64,000 bases of DNA, taken from contig JBBPZV010000034.1 of assembly GCA_038198775.1 (NCBI GenBank), forward strand, positions 62,001 to 126,000, given 5' to 3'. The notes beneath the pieces were generated by a model. The model saw nothing but the letters and a program-made list of their open reading frames with translations. It searched no databases and was not told the DNA's origin. The DNA is from JACCYJ01 sp038198775. GTDB lineage: Bacteria > Actinomycetota > Actinomycetes > Propionibacteriales > Nocardioidaceae. This document shows positions 8,070-14,556 of this stretch, one piece after another. The position numbers and the translations under genes were made by a program. Numbering within the stretch: position 1 is the first letter of the stretch; every line of letters starts with the position of its first letter.

Positions 8070-8336
8070 TCATTTGTCTTCCTTTCGAATCAACTTGATT
8101 TCTGTTCCTGGCCTGCCACGCCTGTTCGTCGTGGGGGAGAGGGAGAGGAGGCCGTCTTGTTCGAGCGAACGCAAAGCGTCCAGGATTGCCTCTCTCGGCC
8201 TCGGGCTGAGTTTCTTGAGGGTGGTTCGCCGGTTTGTCGCGAGGGCTCGCGTGACGTCACTCAGCAGGTACCGTCTCCGACCGTCTGTCGTTAGCCAGTT
8301 CCGAACGAGTTCCTCAACTTTGGTGTTATTGCTCAT
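8070..8336 (-). CDS. Small winged-helix-like protein B (tandem paralogue)
   Basis: An 88-residue protein starting at an ATG with GGAG six bases upstream; a longer frame to 8372 lacks a site. LSDVTRALATN and ILDALRSLEQDGLLSL look like the recognition and dimer helices of a winged helix, ending in a basic tail. It is clearly related to the gene just upstream, whose end overlaps it by 11 bases, so the two are translationally coupled. Probable DNA-binding regulator of the element. Confidence 0.6.
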   Translation of the reverse strand: MSNNTKVEELVRNWLTTDGRRRYLLSDVTRALATNRRTTLKKLSPRPREAILDALRSLEQDGLLSLSPTTNRRGRPGTEIKLIRKEDK

Positions 8337-8595
8337 CTCTCGCTCCATGGGTGGATTGGCTCTGGGGTTCACGGACTGCGATCACGAGGCCCGACCGCCC
8401 GCCTGCGGTGGTGCTGAGCTGCACCACGCCTTCGTCTTGGAGGCTGGCCAAGATGGTGTGTAGCTCGTCTCGCGCCTGGCCTGATCGCGCTCGCTGCTTG
8501 TGAATGTTCGTGATGAGTGCCCGGCTGACGTCGCTGAACATCACCGGCCGGGAAGCGTGGTCTCGGAGCCACGCCAACACCTTGTCTCGCTTCAC
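8326..8595 (-). CDS. Small winged-helix-like protein A (tandem paralogue)
   Basis: An 89-residue protein starting at the GTG at 8595, which follows AAAGGAA by five bases. FSDVSRALITN and LHTILASLQDEGVVQLS align with the equivalent parts of the next gene, so the pair arose by duplication. Its stop lies inside the start region of that gene. Winged-helix DNA binding is inferred from helix pattern only. Confidence 0.6.
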   Translation of the reverse strand: MKRDKVLAWLRDHASRPVMFSDVSRALITNIHKQRARSGQARDELHTILASLQDEGVVQLSTTAGGRSGLVIAVREPQSQSTHGARDEQ

Positions 8596-8760
8596 CTGAG
8601 TTCCTTTCTGCTGGTACCCGTCCCCGTCCCCGGCTGGGGCGGGATGGGCTGCCCCGGTGCCGGGGTGGTGTGCTGTAGCCCATCCCCTAAAGGGGATTGG
8701 GATGGGCTCAGCAGCACCTCCCAATCCGGCCGGGAGGGGTTGGGATGGGTTGGGATGGGC

Positions 8761-10731
8761 TCAGGCATCGGATGCCTCCGGACCGGGGTAGTAGTGCTTC
8801 GCGTTGCGTGGCCCTTGCTGCACGTGAATCAACCCGCGCTGCATGGCCTCGCTGATCGCGCCGGACTTGTCGCGGTGGCCGATCGGCAACTTGGCCTTGA
8901 GGTCAGTGGCGTTGATGCGCGGCTCTGACTGCACGATGCGCGCGACAGCTTCGACGCCACCCTGGATGCGAGCCACGGCGCGACTGCGGTACTCGCTGAC
9001 GTAGAGCGAGTGGCTCTCCTTCTCGAAGGCCAGCTCGCGCTCCGAGACGTCAACTCCGCGACCGTCGGCACTGAGGAACCTGTGCCACTGGTTACCCTCG
9101 TCGCCGCCGACGTTGGCCTTGCTGTAGAGCCACCGGACATCGGCCCAGTCGTCTACAGACGACGCGCCCCGTACGTGCTCGGCTCCTTCCTCGGCTTGAC
9201 CGCGTCCGGTGTGAGCAGGCATCCAGAGGTCGCGGATACCCGCCGCCTCCTTGAGAGGATCGAGCACACCGAGCAGCCAGTTCCGGGCCTCGCTGTTGTC
9301 GTTGTCGTTGGCGAGCCGAGCTGCCGCCCCGAACGGGTCGAGAATCAACGCGTCGCAGTCGTAGCCCTTCAGCCATTTCACCGCGTAGTCGAACGCGGCG
9401 GGGCTTCGCAGGTCGAAGTTGAGGCCCCGCAGGTTGAGCAGGACAACCCGGTCGGGGTTCTCGATGTCGAGCGGCGCGAGGTACTCATCGAGCAGCATGT
9501 CCTCGGTGAGCTCGTAGTTGAAGAACGCGATCCGGCCCGCCCCCGGCTCCACGGCGAACTCACCCAGGAACTTGTCGCCGTCCGCGTAGGACTTGAGCAG
9601 GTTCGCCATGAGTGTCGTCTTGCCGACCTTGTACTGCGCCGCGATCAGCGAGTTGGACCCGCTCGGGTGGAGCCGGTCGATGGTGTAGCTCAGCGGCTCC
9701 CTCGGCTTGGCGAGCGCCTCCGCCAAGGTGCCGGAATCCTCAGGTCGAGCGAACGCGTCGTCGGCTCTCGCTGCCCGCAGCAGGTCCCGCGCTCTCTCGG
9801 TGACCTGTAGCCGACGCAACTCCTTCTCGACGTCGCGGTCCAACGCGACGGCATCGGACTCCTGCAGCAGGATCAAGGCTTCTTGCGAGCCTGCGTCGAG
9901 GCCGCTGGCGATCGTGGCTCGGGCTTCGCCGGGGCCAAGCCCCTTGGACCCGGCAACCCGCGTGAGCGCGTCCGTGACCTCATCCGCAGTCAGGTAGTCA
10001 CCGCCGACGAGCTTCCCGAGGTAGTAGGCGGCGGAGTTCAACGTGTGATTGCGCTCGCCGAGTTCGGCCTGCCGGACGTTGGCGATTTCGTCTTCGAGCA
10101 CCGAGAGCGCGTACGCACCCGGCGAGGTGCTGATGCGCCGGGTGACGGCCCCCAGCCCCGGCGCACCGCCGCGCCCCTTGCCGTCTGCCAGCGCAGAACC
10201 CCACGGGTCGGGCAACGGGGCCAGCTCGGCGTTCTTGTCGGCCCAGCGGTACGTCGTGTCGGTGAACTGGTTGAAGGACGGTGGTGCGACGACGAAGCCA
10301 CCGACGCCACGGGTGTCGATGCCAGGACCGAGGGTCCCGGCCGACGTAGGCAGACCCTCGGAGGTCTTGAAGTACAGGTGACGTCCACGGGTCGTGAAGA
10401 CGGTACGAGTCGGCGGCAGCGGACCTAGCGTCTCCTCAAGGCTGGCCAGCGAGGCGTCTCCCTCGGCCCCGTCAACGTCAACGACGAGCAGCTCACTTGG
10501 CCCGCAAGCGATGCCGACCCCGGCGTCCGGCCACTTCTTCCACCAACCGCGGATCACGTCCGGGTCGGTGGTGGCGCGCTGACCTTCATCGCCTTTTGCC
10601 CACTTGGTGAGCGGCATCTTCACGACCGCCCTACCTTGCATTATGAAATGCATCGGGAACACGTGCCAGCCTCGCTCGGCGTACTTCAACGCCTTCTTCA
10701 AGCCCGGCGGACTCTTGCTTGACTGATTCAT
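8761..10731 (-). CDS. Bifunctional primase-polymerase / RecA-like ATPase replication protein
   Basis: A 656-residue protein. Residues of about 10-180 are a prim-pol domain: the catalytic acidic pair VDVDG (84-88), GRHLYFK (116-122) and RGVGGFVVAP (141-150). Residues of about 350-560 are a RepA/RecA-like hexameric ATPase with Walker A QYKVGKTT (366-373) and Walker B ALILDPF (461-467). The order primase then helicase-like ATPase is that of replication initiators on integrative plasmids, AICEs and phage satellites. AAGGAAG lies nine bases before the ATG. It likely drives replication of the excised element. It faces away from the regulatory region at 10732-10933. Confidence 0.88.
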   Translation of the reverse strand: MNQSSKSPPGLKKALKYAERGWHVFPMHFIMQGRAVVKMPLTKWAKGDEGQRATTDPDVIRGWWKKWPDAGVGIACGPSELLVVDVDGAEGDASLASLEETLGPLPPTRTVFTTRGRHLYFKTSEGLPTSAGTLGPGIDTRGVGGFVVAPPSFNQFTDTTYRWADKNAELAPLPDPWGSALADGKGRGGAPGLGAVTRRISTSPGAYALSVLEDEIANVRQAELGERNHTLNSAAYYLGKLVGGDYLTADEVTDALTRVAGSKGLGPGEARATIASGLDAGSQEALILLQESDAVALDRDVEKELRRLQVTERARDLLRAARADDAFARPEDSGTLAEALAKPREPLSYTIDRLHPSGSNSLIAAQYKVGKTTLMANLLKSYADGDKFLGEFAVEPGAGRIAFFNYELTEDMLLDEYLAPLDIENPDRVVLLNLRGLNFDLRSPAAFDYAVKWLKGYDCDALILDPFGAAARLANDNDNSEARNWLLGVLDPLKEAAGIRDLWMPAHTGRGQAEEGAEHVRGASSVDDWADVRWLYSKANVGGDEGNQWHRFLSADGRGVDVSERELAFEKESHSLYVSEYRSRAVARIQGGVEAVARIVQSEPRINATDLKAKLPIGHRDKSGAISEAMQRGLIHVQQGPRNAKHYYPGPEASDA

Positions 10732-10933
10732 TTGGTCTCTTCCTTGCCGTGGTTGCGGGGCGGTAACTAACCGCCACTTACAAGCTTCCCAGATTCAGCC
10801 CTCGATCTGGTGGCGCGGTGAGTTCAATCCGATTCAGCCGGAGTATTGAGTCACCAGATGCGCTCCGTTATTCCGTAGGATGGTTACAGCGGCTAAACCG
10901 TAGGCCGCTGTTGCTAACAGAAAGGAGGCGATT
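10732..10933. promoter_or_regulatory. Divergent control region with several inverted repeats
   Basis: This spacer separates the leftward rep gene from the rightward small-gene operon. It holds CCAGAT/ATCTGG around 10788-10810, a near-perfect pair GGTGAGTTCAAT (10817-10828) and ATTGAGTCACC (10845-10855), and a perfect pair ACAGCGGC (10886-10893) and GCCGCTGT (10904-10911). TAGGAT at 10876-10881 is a good actinobacterial -10 for the rightward operon, and the last repeat would cover its start point. This looks like an operator cluster that decides between replication and other functions. Confidence 0.6.
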
Positions 10934-11116
10934 ATGGGCCTGAGGGGTCCATTGCGGGAATACCCGCATCTCGTCAAGGTCAGTTGCACCGACAGCCAGG
11001 TCGAGTTCTTGAACGACTTGGCGAAGCTTCAGGGCTGCTCAGTGCCCGAGGCCATTCGTCGGCTCGTCGATTCAGCGTTTGCTGAAGCGCTCGTGAAGGA
11101 GGCATTCCGTGGCTGA
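10934..11116 (+). CDS. Ribbon-helix-helix-like small protein
   Basis: A 60-residue protein with a near-perfect AAAGGAGG site. The pattern of a short strand (LVKVSCTDSQ), helix (EFLNDLAKLQG) and helix (SVPEAIRRLVDSAF) matches CopG/Arc-type ribbon-helix-helix repressors. As the first gene behind the inverted-repeat cluster, it is a good candidate for the repressor that binds there. The next gene starts eight bases before this one's stop. Confidence 0.65.
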   Translation: MGLRGPLREYPHLVKVSCTDSQVEFLNDLAKLQGCSVPEAIRRLVDSAFAEALVKEAFRG

Positions 11117-11270
11117 CATGAAGGAGCTGCGCTCGCAGCTCGACATGACGTACAGGCTCCTGCGGGCCACTGAGGACGCGGTGCTGGCCGAGCGCCGCCG
11201 AGACCGGGAGCTCAACGCCGCTGTGGCCGAGGACCGGGCAAGCGCGGGCATCAGAAGGGTCGGTGGCTGA
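11109..11270 (+). CDS. Small charged helical protein
   Basis: A 53-residue frame starting at GTG 11109, six bases after AAGGAGG, overlapping the previous gene by eight bases. It is rich in Arg, Glu and Ala (LLRATEDAVLAERRRDRELN) and probably one long helix or coiled coil. An ATG at 11118 is an alternative start. No family is recognised. Its place in a tightly overlapping operon supports it as a real gene. Confidence 0.55.
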   Translation: MADMKELRSQLDMTYRLLRATEDAVLAERRRDRELNAAVAEDRASAGIRRVGG

Positions 11271-11748
11271 GATGGCGACCAACGGGCTTCGTGCGCAATT
11301 CGACCAGTTCATGGCTACGCCAGGGACCAGCGCTGAGCAGGTCAAGGCTGCCGAGAAGTGGCTCCAGTTCGCAACCGCTGAGGAAGTTCGCAAGGTCGGC
11401 TTGTGGACTGCTGAGCGCAAGGCCAAGAACACGGCAAAGCGCCGCGAGCTTGCCGACCGCATCTCTGAGCTGCAAAGCGAGCTCGCGGATATCAAGCGCG
11501 ACGCAGAGCAGGGGCTCCGCCCCTACCCCGAGCTACTCAAGGAGCGTCGGCTCGCGATCCAGCACCTTCGCAATCTGGAAGGCGTTTACGCCTCTTTGGA
11601 GAGCACCGAGGCGACCGTGGAAGCCATCGCCGGCGACCCCGTTGGCTACATGGATTCCATTTATGAGAAGTACGCCGGGCTCGCTCACCAGCGTCCGAAA
11701 CTGGCGACCTATCTCGCAAAGCACCCGGCCGACAGACCGTATCGCTAA
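11263..11748 (+). CDS. Coiled-coil hypothetical protein
   Basis: A 161-residue protein, third gene of the operon, overlapping the preceding stop by eight bases. AGAAGGG precedes a GTG at 11263; an ATG at 11272 is also possible. Residues of about 55-90 (AERKAKNTAKRRELADRISE) form a predicted coiled coil. The rest is helical, with no catalytic motif. No function is recognised. Confidence 0.6.
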   Translation: MAEMATNGLRAQFDQFMATPGTSAEQVKAAEKWLQFATAEEVRKVGLWTAERKAKNTAKRRELADRISELQSELADIKRDAEQGLRPYPELLKERRLAIQHLRNLEGVYASLESTEATVEAIAGDPVGYMDSIYEKYAGLAHQRPKLATYLAKHPADRPYR

Positions 11749-11759
11749 TCCATTTCGCG

Positions 11760-11805
11760 GTGGTCCCGCCTGACTTCTCTGTCCGGAGGCTCAGGCGGGT
11801 TCCAC
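11760..11805 (+). terminator. Strong hairpin downstream of the small-gene operon
   Basis: CCCGCCTGA (11765-11773) and TCAGGCGGG (11791-11799) make a perfect nine-base stem. Four more bases pair outside it (GTGG 11760-11763 with CCAC 11802-11805). It starts 12 bases after the stop at 11748. There is no U-run, which is common for terminators in high-GC actinobacteria. Being 40 bases before the next gene, it could also attenuate that gene. Confidence 0.65.
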
Positions 11806-11846
11806 CACAGGGCCACAACGAGAACAGATAGAAGGTGTGGTGCTTT

Positions 11847-12215
11847 ATGCCCGACCCCCAGCTTAGCCGACCAGACCGCCGCCAGTTGCCTCCAGTCAAG
11901 CCGGAGCATCTGGCCGAAACGATCGACTCCTGGGCGCTAAAACGCCGCAGGAGCAAGCTTCTCGGTGGCGCTGACTACGACTACGACATCGAGATGGTCG
12001 CTGGTGTCTTCCGCCGCCTGACCGCTCGCACTCGTTCGGAAGGGCCATTTGCAGTGTCAGACATCTACGGCGAGCTGTGGCTCGAATTCACGGGGTACGG
12101 CTATAGCCCCCGCGAGGCCACCGAGGAAGCTCGCCGCTGTCTGGCAACCACCATCAGCAAGAAGGAAAGCGGACTGAGACTGGTCCGGCTGCACCGGCTG
12201 GCAATGGCCTCATGA
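11847..12215 (+). CDS. Hypothetical protein of the element
   Basis: A 122-residue protein beginning MPDPQLSRPDRR. The ATG at 11847 is preferred to a GTG 12 bases earlier that would overlap the AGAAGG site. It is a mixed charged, helical protein (DYDIEMVAGVFRRLTARTR) without a recognised domain. It follows the strong hairpin and is the last rightward gene of the operon. Confidence 0.55.
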   Translation: MPDPQLSRPDRRQLPPVKPEHLAETIDSWALKRRRSKLLGGADYDYDIEMVAGVFRRLTARTRSEGPFAVSDIYGELWLEFTGYGYSPREATEEARRCLATTISKKESGLRLVRLHRLAMAS

Positions 12216-12591
12216 ACTCCGTGCGGGGCGGGGTGATGGGTTGCCTTTCCCCTGGTGGCATTCCGCTCCGCACGGCCTACGTCACTCGACCCCCGCTGGG
12301 GGACACGGCGGGGGCCAAGGGACGGCGCTGATGAGACGCCGCGTGTCGCCACTGGCGACGGAGGGATGCGGTTAGTGAGGCCGCGATTGGTCGGCAAGGA
12401 AATGACCGCAGCCAATATTACACGGACTGGCAGGCATGTCCGTGCCAGCTTGTCACTATTGAGTTGTCAAGATTCAAGCGGTATTAGACGGGGTTTCGCA
12501 GTCGATTGGGGTTGTCGCCACCGCACGGGGCCACTGAGACCTGGCGTGGGTGAACGGGGTGGGGGTGGCGCAGCGCCGCAGGGCGCGTACG
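12216..12591. other. Intergenic region with an inverted repeat
   Basis: About 375 bases between convergent genes. CACGGAC (12421-12427) and GTCCGTG (12438-12444) form a perfect seven-base pair with a ten-base gap, and CTGGCA/TGCCAG (12427-12432, 12443-12448) form an alternative pairing across it. The area 12390-12490 is richer in A+T than the rest. A terminator or a recombination/replication site is possible. No gene is convincing. Confidence 0.45.
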
Positions 12592-12804
12592 TCAGGCGCT
12601 GCGACGGCGGGTCCGCCGCGCAGGCTCTGGAAGCTGGTCGGCGACGAAGGCAGCGACCGCGTCGGCGGGCACTCTCGTACTCGTCCCGACCTTCACGCGG
12701 GCGAGTTCGCCACGACGCAGCAGGCGCCAGACAGTGGCCTCGCTGACGCCGAAGCGCTCGGCTACGTCGGGCACGCTCAACAGGCTGACGGTGTACTTCT
12801 GCAC
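12592..12804 (-). CDS. xis: Excisionase-family DNA-binding protein
   Basis: A 70-residue protein. The GTG at 12804 follows GGAG by five bases; the open frame to 12858 has no site. SVPDVAERFGVSEATVWRLL then GELARVKVGTSTRVPADAV is the classic MerR-like winged helix of the excisionase family (helix-turn-helix_17). It lies about 415 bases from the right att site and should direct excision with the integrase, although it is 5.4 kb from that gene. Confidence 0.8.
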   Translation of the reverse strand: MQKYTVSLLSVPDVAERFGVSEATVWRLLRRGELARVKVGTSTRVPADAVAAFVADQLPEPARRTRRRSA

Positions 12805-13219
12805 GGGGACTCCAGGGGTCAGGTGAAAGCCCTGCCCTAGGACGACGAAAGGCGCCACGCTAGGCCGGGGTCTTCCACCACAGGGTGTGATGGATGACCC
12901 CGCCTCGTGACGCCTACCCTCACTGCCACATCGCGCGTGAGGAGCGCTCCGATTCGGCTGCTCTGTCGCGGATGGGATCCTTGCCGGTTGCCCGACTCAC
13001 CATCGTCCTGTCAGCCCAACGGGTGCTACAGGTGCAACGTTACGTGCCAGGCGCGGGGAGCGGTAGCCCTGCCCGGCAAGTGACAGACAGGGATAGGCAG
13101 GGCCATCCGTGGCACCTGTGGTCTCGTGTGGTCTTCGAGCCCAGCGCGTCAGGACAGAAGCCGCGTCTCCCCGGTAGCCATTCGCCCGCTGGCCTGGGGA
13201 GATGCAGCTTCACGGATGG
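12805..13219. other. Right end of the element, no gene
   Basis: About 415 bases between the excisionase gene and the tRNA-Val/right att site. Arm-type integrase and excisionase sites are expected here. I could not define a clean set of direct repeats by eye, and no gene is seen. Confidence 0.45.
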
Positions 13220-13291
13220 TGGGCGCAACAGGATTCGAACCTGTGACCGCCTGCTTGTAAGGCAGGTGCTCTACCGCTGAGCTATGCGCCC
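13220..13291 (-). tRNA. tRNA-Val (anticodon TAC), target of integration
   Basis: The minus strand folds into a complete 72-base cloverleaf. It has acceptor GGGCGCA/TGCGCCC, D arm GCTC/GAGC, anticodon stem CCTGC/GCAGG with loop CTTACAA (anticodon TAC, valine), and T arm ACAGG-TTCGAAT-CCTGT. The CCA tail is only partly encoded (ACC). Its 3' 42 bases are repeated, with three changes, at 1704-1745. The 3' half present here probably came in with the element and restores the gene. Confidence 0.95.
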
Positions 13292-13316
13292 CACGATCGT
13301 CGCGCCGCAGACAGGC

Positions 13317-13352
13317 CGTGGCCGCCGGCGTCTCGGGTCACCGGCGGCCACG
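13317..13352 (-). terminator. Terminator hairpin of the ahpE transcript
   Basis: CGTGGCCGCCGG (13317-13328) and CCGGCGGCCACG (13341-13352) form a perfect 12-base stem with a 12-base loop. It lies about 80 bases beyond the ahpE stop on its strand and just before the tRNA-Val gene. Confidence 0.7.
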
Positions 13353-13434
13353 ACGCTGCTATTGCACACCACGAAGGGACTTGCGCGCCACTCTAACAAC
13401 GAGGTTTCGCGAACTTTGACTTCGAGTCGCAAAC

Positions 13435-13899
13435 TCAGGCGGCTAGCTCGGCCAACGCAGCGTGGTAGTCGGCCAGGTCGCGGGCGTCGGGAATGGCGTT
13501 CTGCACCTTCCAGCGCACCACGCCACTCCGGTCGATGACGAACGTCCCCCGCGACGCGCAGCCGCGCTCGGAGTCGAAGACTCCGTACGCCCGCGTCACC
13601 TCACCGTGCGGCCAGAAGTCGCTGAGCAGCGGGTACGTCAGCCCGTCCCGGTCGGAGAAGGCCCTCAGCGCGAAGACCGGGTCGCACGACACCGCGAGCA
13701 GGGTCACGTCGTCGTTGTCGAACCTGGGCAGCTCGTCACGCAGCGCGCGGAGCTCACCGGTGCAGACGCCGCTGAAGGCGAACGGGTAGAAGACCAGTAT
13801 CACCGCCTTGCGATCCCGGAAATGGGACAGCGTCACCTCTTGGCCGTGCTGGTCCGCGAGCGTGAAGTCGGGAGCCTGCTGGCCGACGTCGATCGTCAT
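13435..13899 (-). CDS. ahpE: Peroxiredoxin, AhpE type
   Basis: A 154-residue thiol peroxidase that reduces peroxides and peroxynitrite. The ATG at 13899 follows GGGAGGTGAG. The peroxidatic cysteine is in FAFSGVCTGELRALRDE (about residue 47). LLSDFWPHG and RGTFVIDRSGVVRW match the AhpE group of one-cysteine peroxiredoxins known from Mycobacterium tuberculosis. The gene lies 53 bases from the DUF3052 gene on the same strand, an arrangement seen near aceE in actinobacteria. Confidence 0.92.
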   Translation of the reverse strand: MTIDVGQQAPDFTLADQHGQEVTLSHFRDRKAVILVFYPFAFSGVCTGELRALRDELPRFDNDDVTLLAVSCDPVFALRAFSDRDGLTYPLLSDFWPHGEVTRAYGVFDSERGCASRGTFVIDRSGVVRWKVQNAIPDARDLADYHAALAELAA

Positions 13900-13952
13900 C
13901 TCACCTCCCGGGTGGAGCAGTCGACTGCCACCCGTTGGCAACGTGGTGCGCC

Positions 13953-14390
13953 TCAGCGCCGAGCGCCGCGAGCCGCCTTCGGGGTCACCAGCTTGGTGGC
14001 CGACCAGTCGGCACAGACTGGTTGGCTCGTGGTGGTCGACAGCCCGGCGATCGGGGCGGCCTCGGCGACGTCGCTGGCGTCGACGTAGCCGGGTCGGCCC
14101 ACCTTGGGCGTCAGCAACAAGATCATGCCTCCTTCGGCGAGATCGGTCAGCGAGTCCACCAGGGAGTCGACCAGATCGCCGTCGCCTTCGCGCCACCACA
14201 GCACCACCGCGTCGACCACGTCGCCGTAGTCCCCCCCGACGAGCTCGGCGCCGAGGACCTCCTCGATGGCCGCCCGGAGGTCATCGTCGACGTGTTCGTC
14301 CCATCCGAGCTCCTGGACGACCATGTCGCGCCGCAGGCCCAGCCGGGTGGCCGGGCCGCCCCGTCCCGCGTCGTCCGCGGTCGCGCTCAC
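13953..14390 (-). CDS. DUF3052 family protein
   Basis: A 145-residue acidic protein of the actinobacterial DUF3052 family (MVVQELGWDEHVDDDLRAAI; VDAVVLWWREGDGDLVDSL). The family is commonly found divergent from aceE, as here (167 bases between starts). No enzymatic motif is visible and its role is unknown. The C-terminus ends in a basic tail (TPKAARGARR). Confidence 0.85.
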   Translation of the reverse strand: MSATADDAGRGGPATRLGLRRDMVVQELGWDEHVDDDLRAAIEEVLGAELVGGDYGDVVDAVVLWWREGDGDLVDSLVDSLTDLAEGGMILLLTPKVGRPGYVDASDVAEAAPIAGLSTTTSQPVCADWSATKLVTPKAARGARR

Positions 14391-14556
14391 GCAATGCCTC
14401 CTCGAGGACTGGCCGGAGTCCTGGCTCGGTCGGACGTCACCTTAGTCGGTCACTGTCGCGGCGCTGCTCTCGATGCGCAAGGTCGGCGGTCCACGCTTTG
14501 CGGGGGAGTCGCCGCCGGGTGAGAAACCCCGACCGCCGAGTGGGAGACTTGGCGTC

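Larger units (their letters stand above)
1721..13261. mobile_element. Integrated mobile element in tRNA-Val, about 11.5 kb
   Basis: Two copies of a 25-base core (1721-1745 and 13237-13261) lie 11,516 bases apart, the right one inside an intact tRNA-Val gene. Between them are a tyrosine integrase, an excisionase-like gene, a primase-polymerase/ATPase replication protein, a terminase-small-subunit-like protein, tandem winged-helix genes, a ribbon-helix-helix-like gene, a methyltransferase-nuclease fusion and an Mrr nuclease. No FtsK/TraB-type transfer gene and no capsid, portal, large terminase or tail gene is present. This fits an integrative replicon or phage satellite better than a complete prophage or a self-transmissible AICE. 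Confidence 0.88.

Noticed and set aside
12255..12746. A 163-codon plus-strand frame near the right end of the element
   Set aside because: It overlaps the excisionase gene in antisense, has no ribosome site, and its product is Arg/Gly-rich without a domain.
13140..13220. A protein-coding extension into the tRNA-Val region
   Set aside because: The open frame here ends within the tRNA sequence and has no motif; the tRNA explains the conservation.
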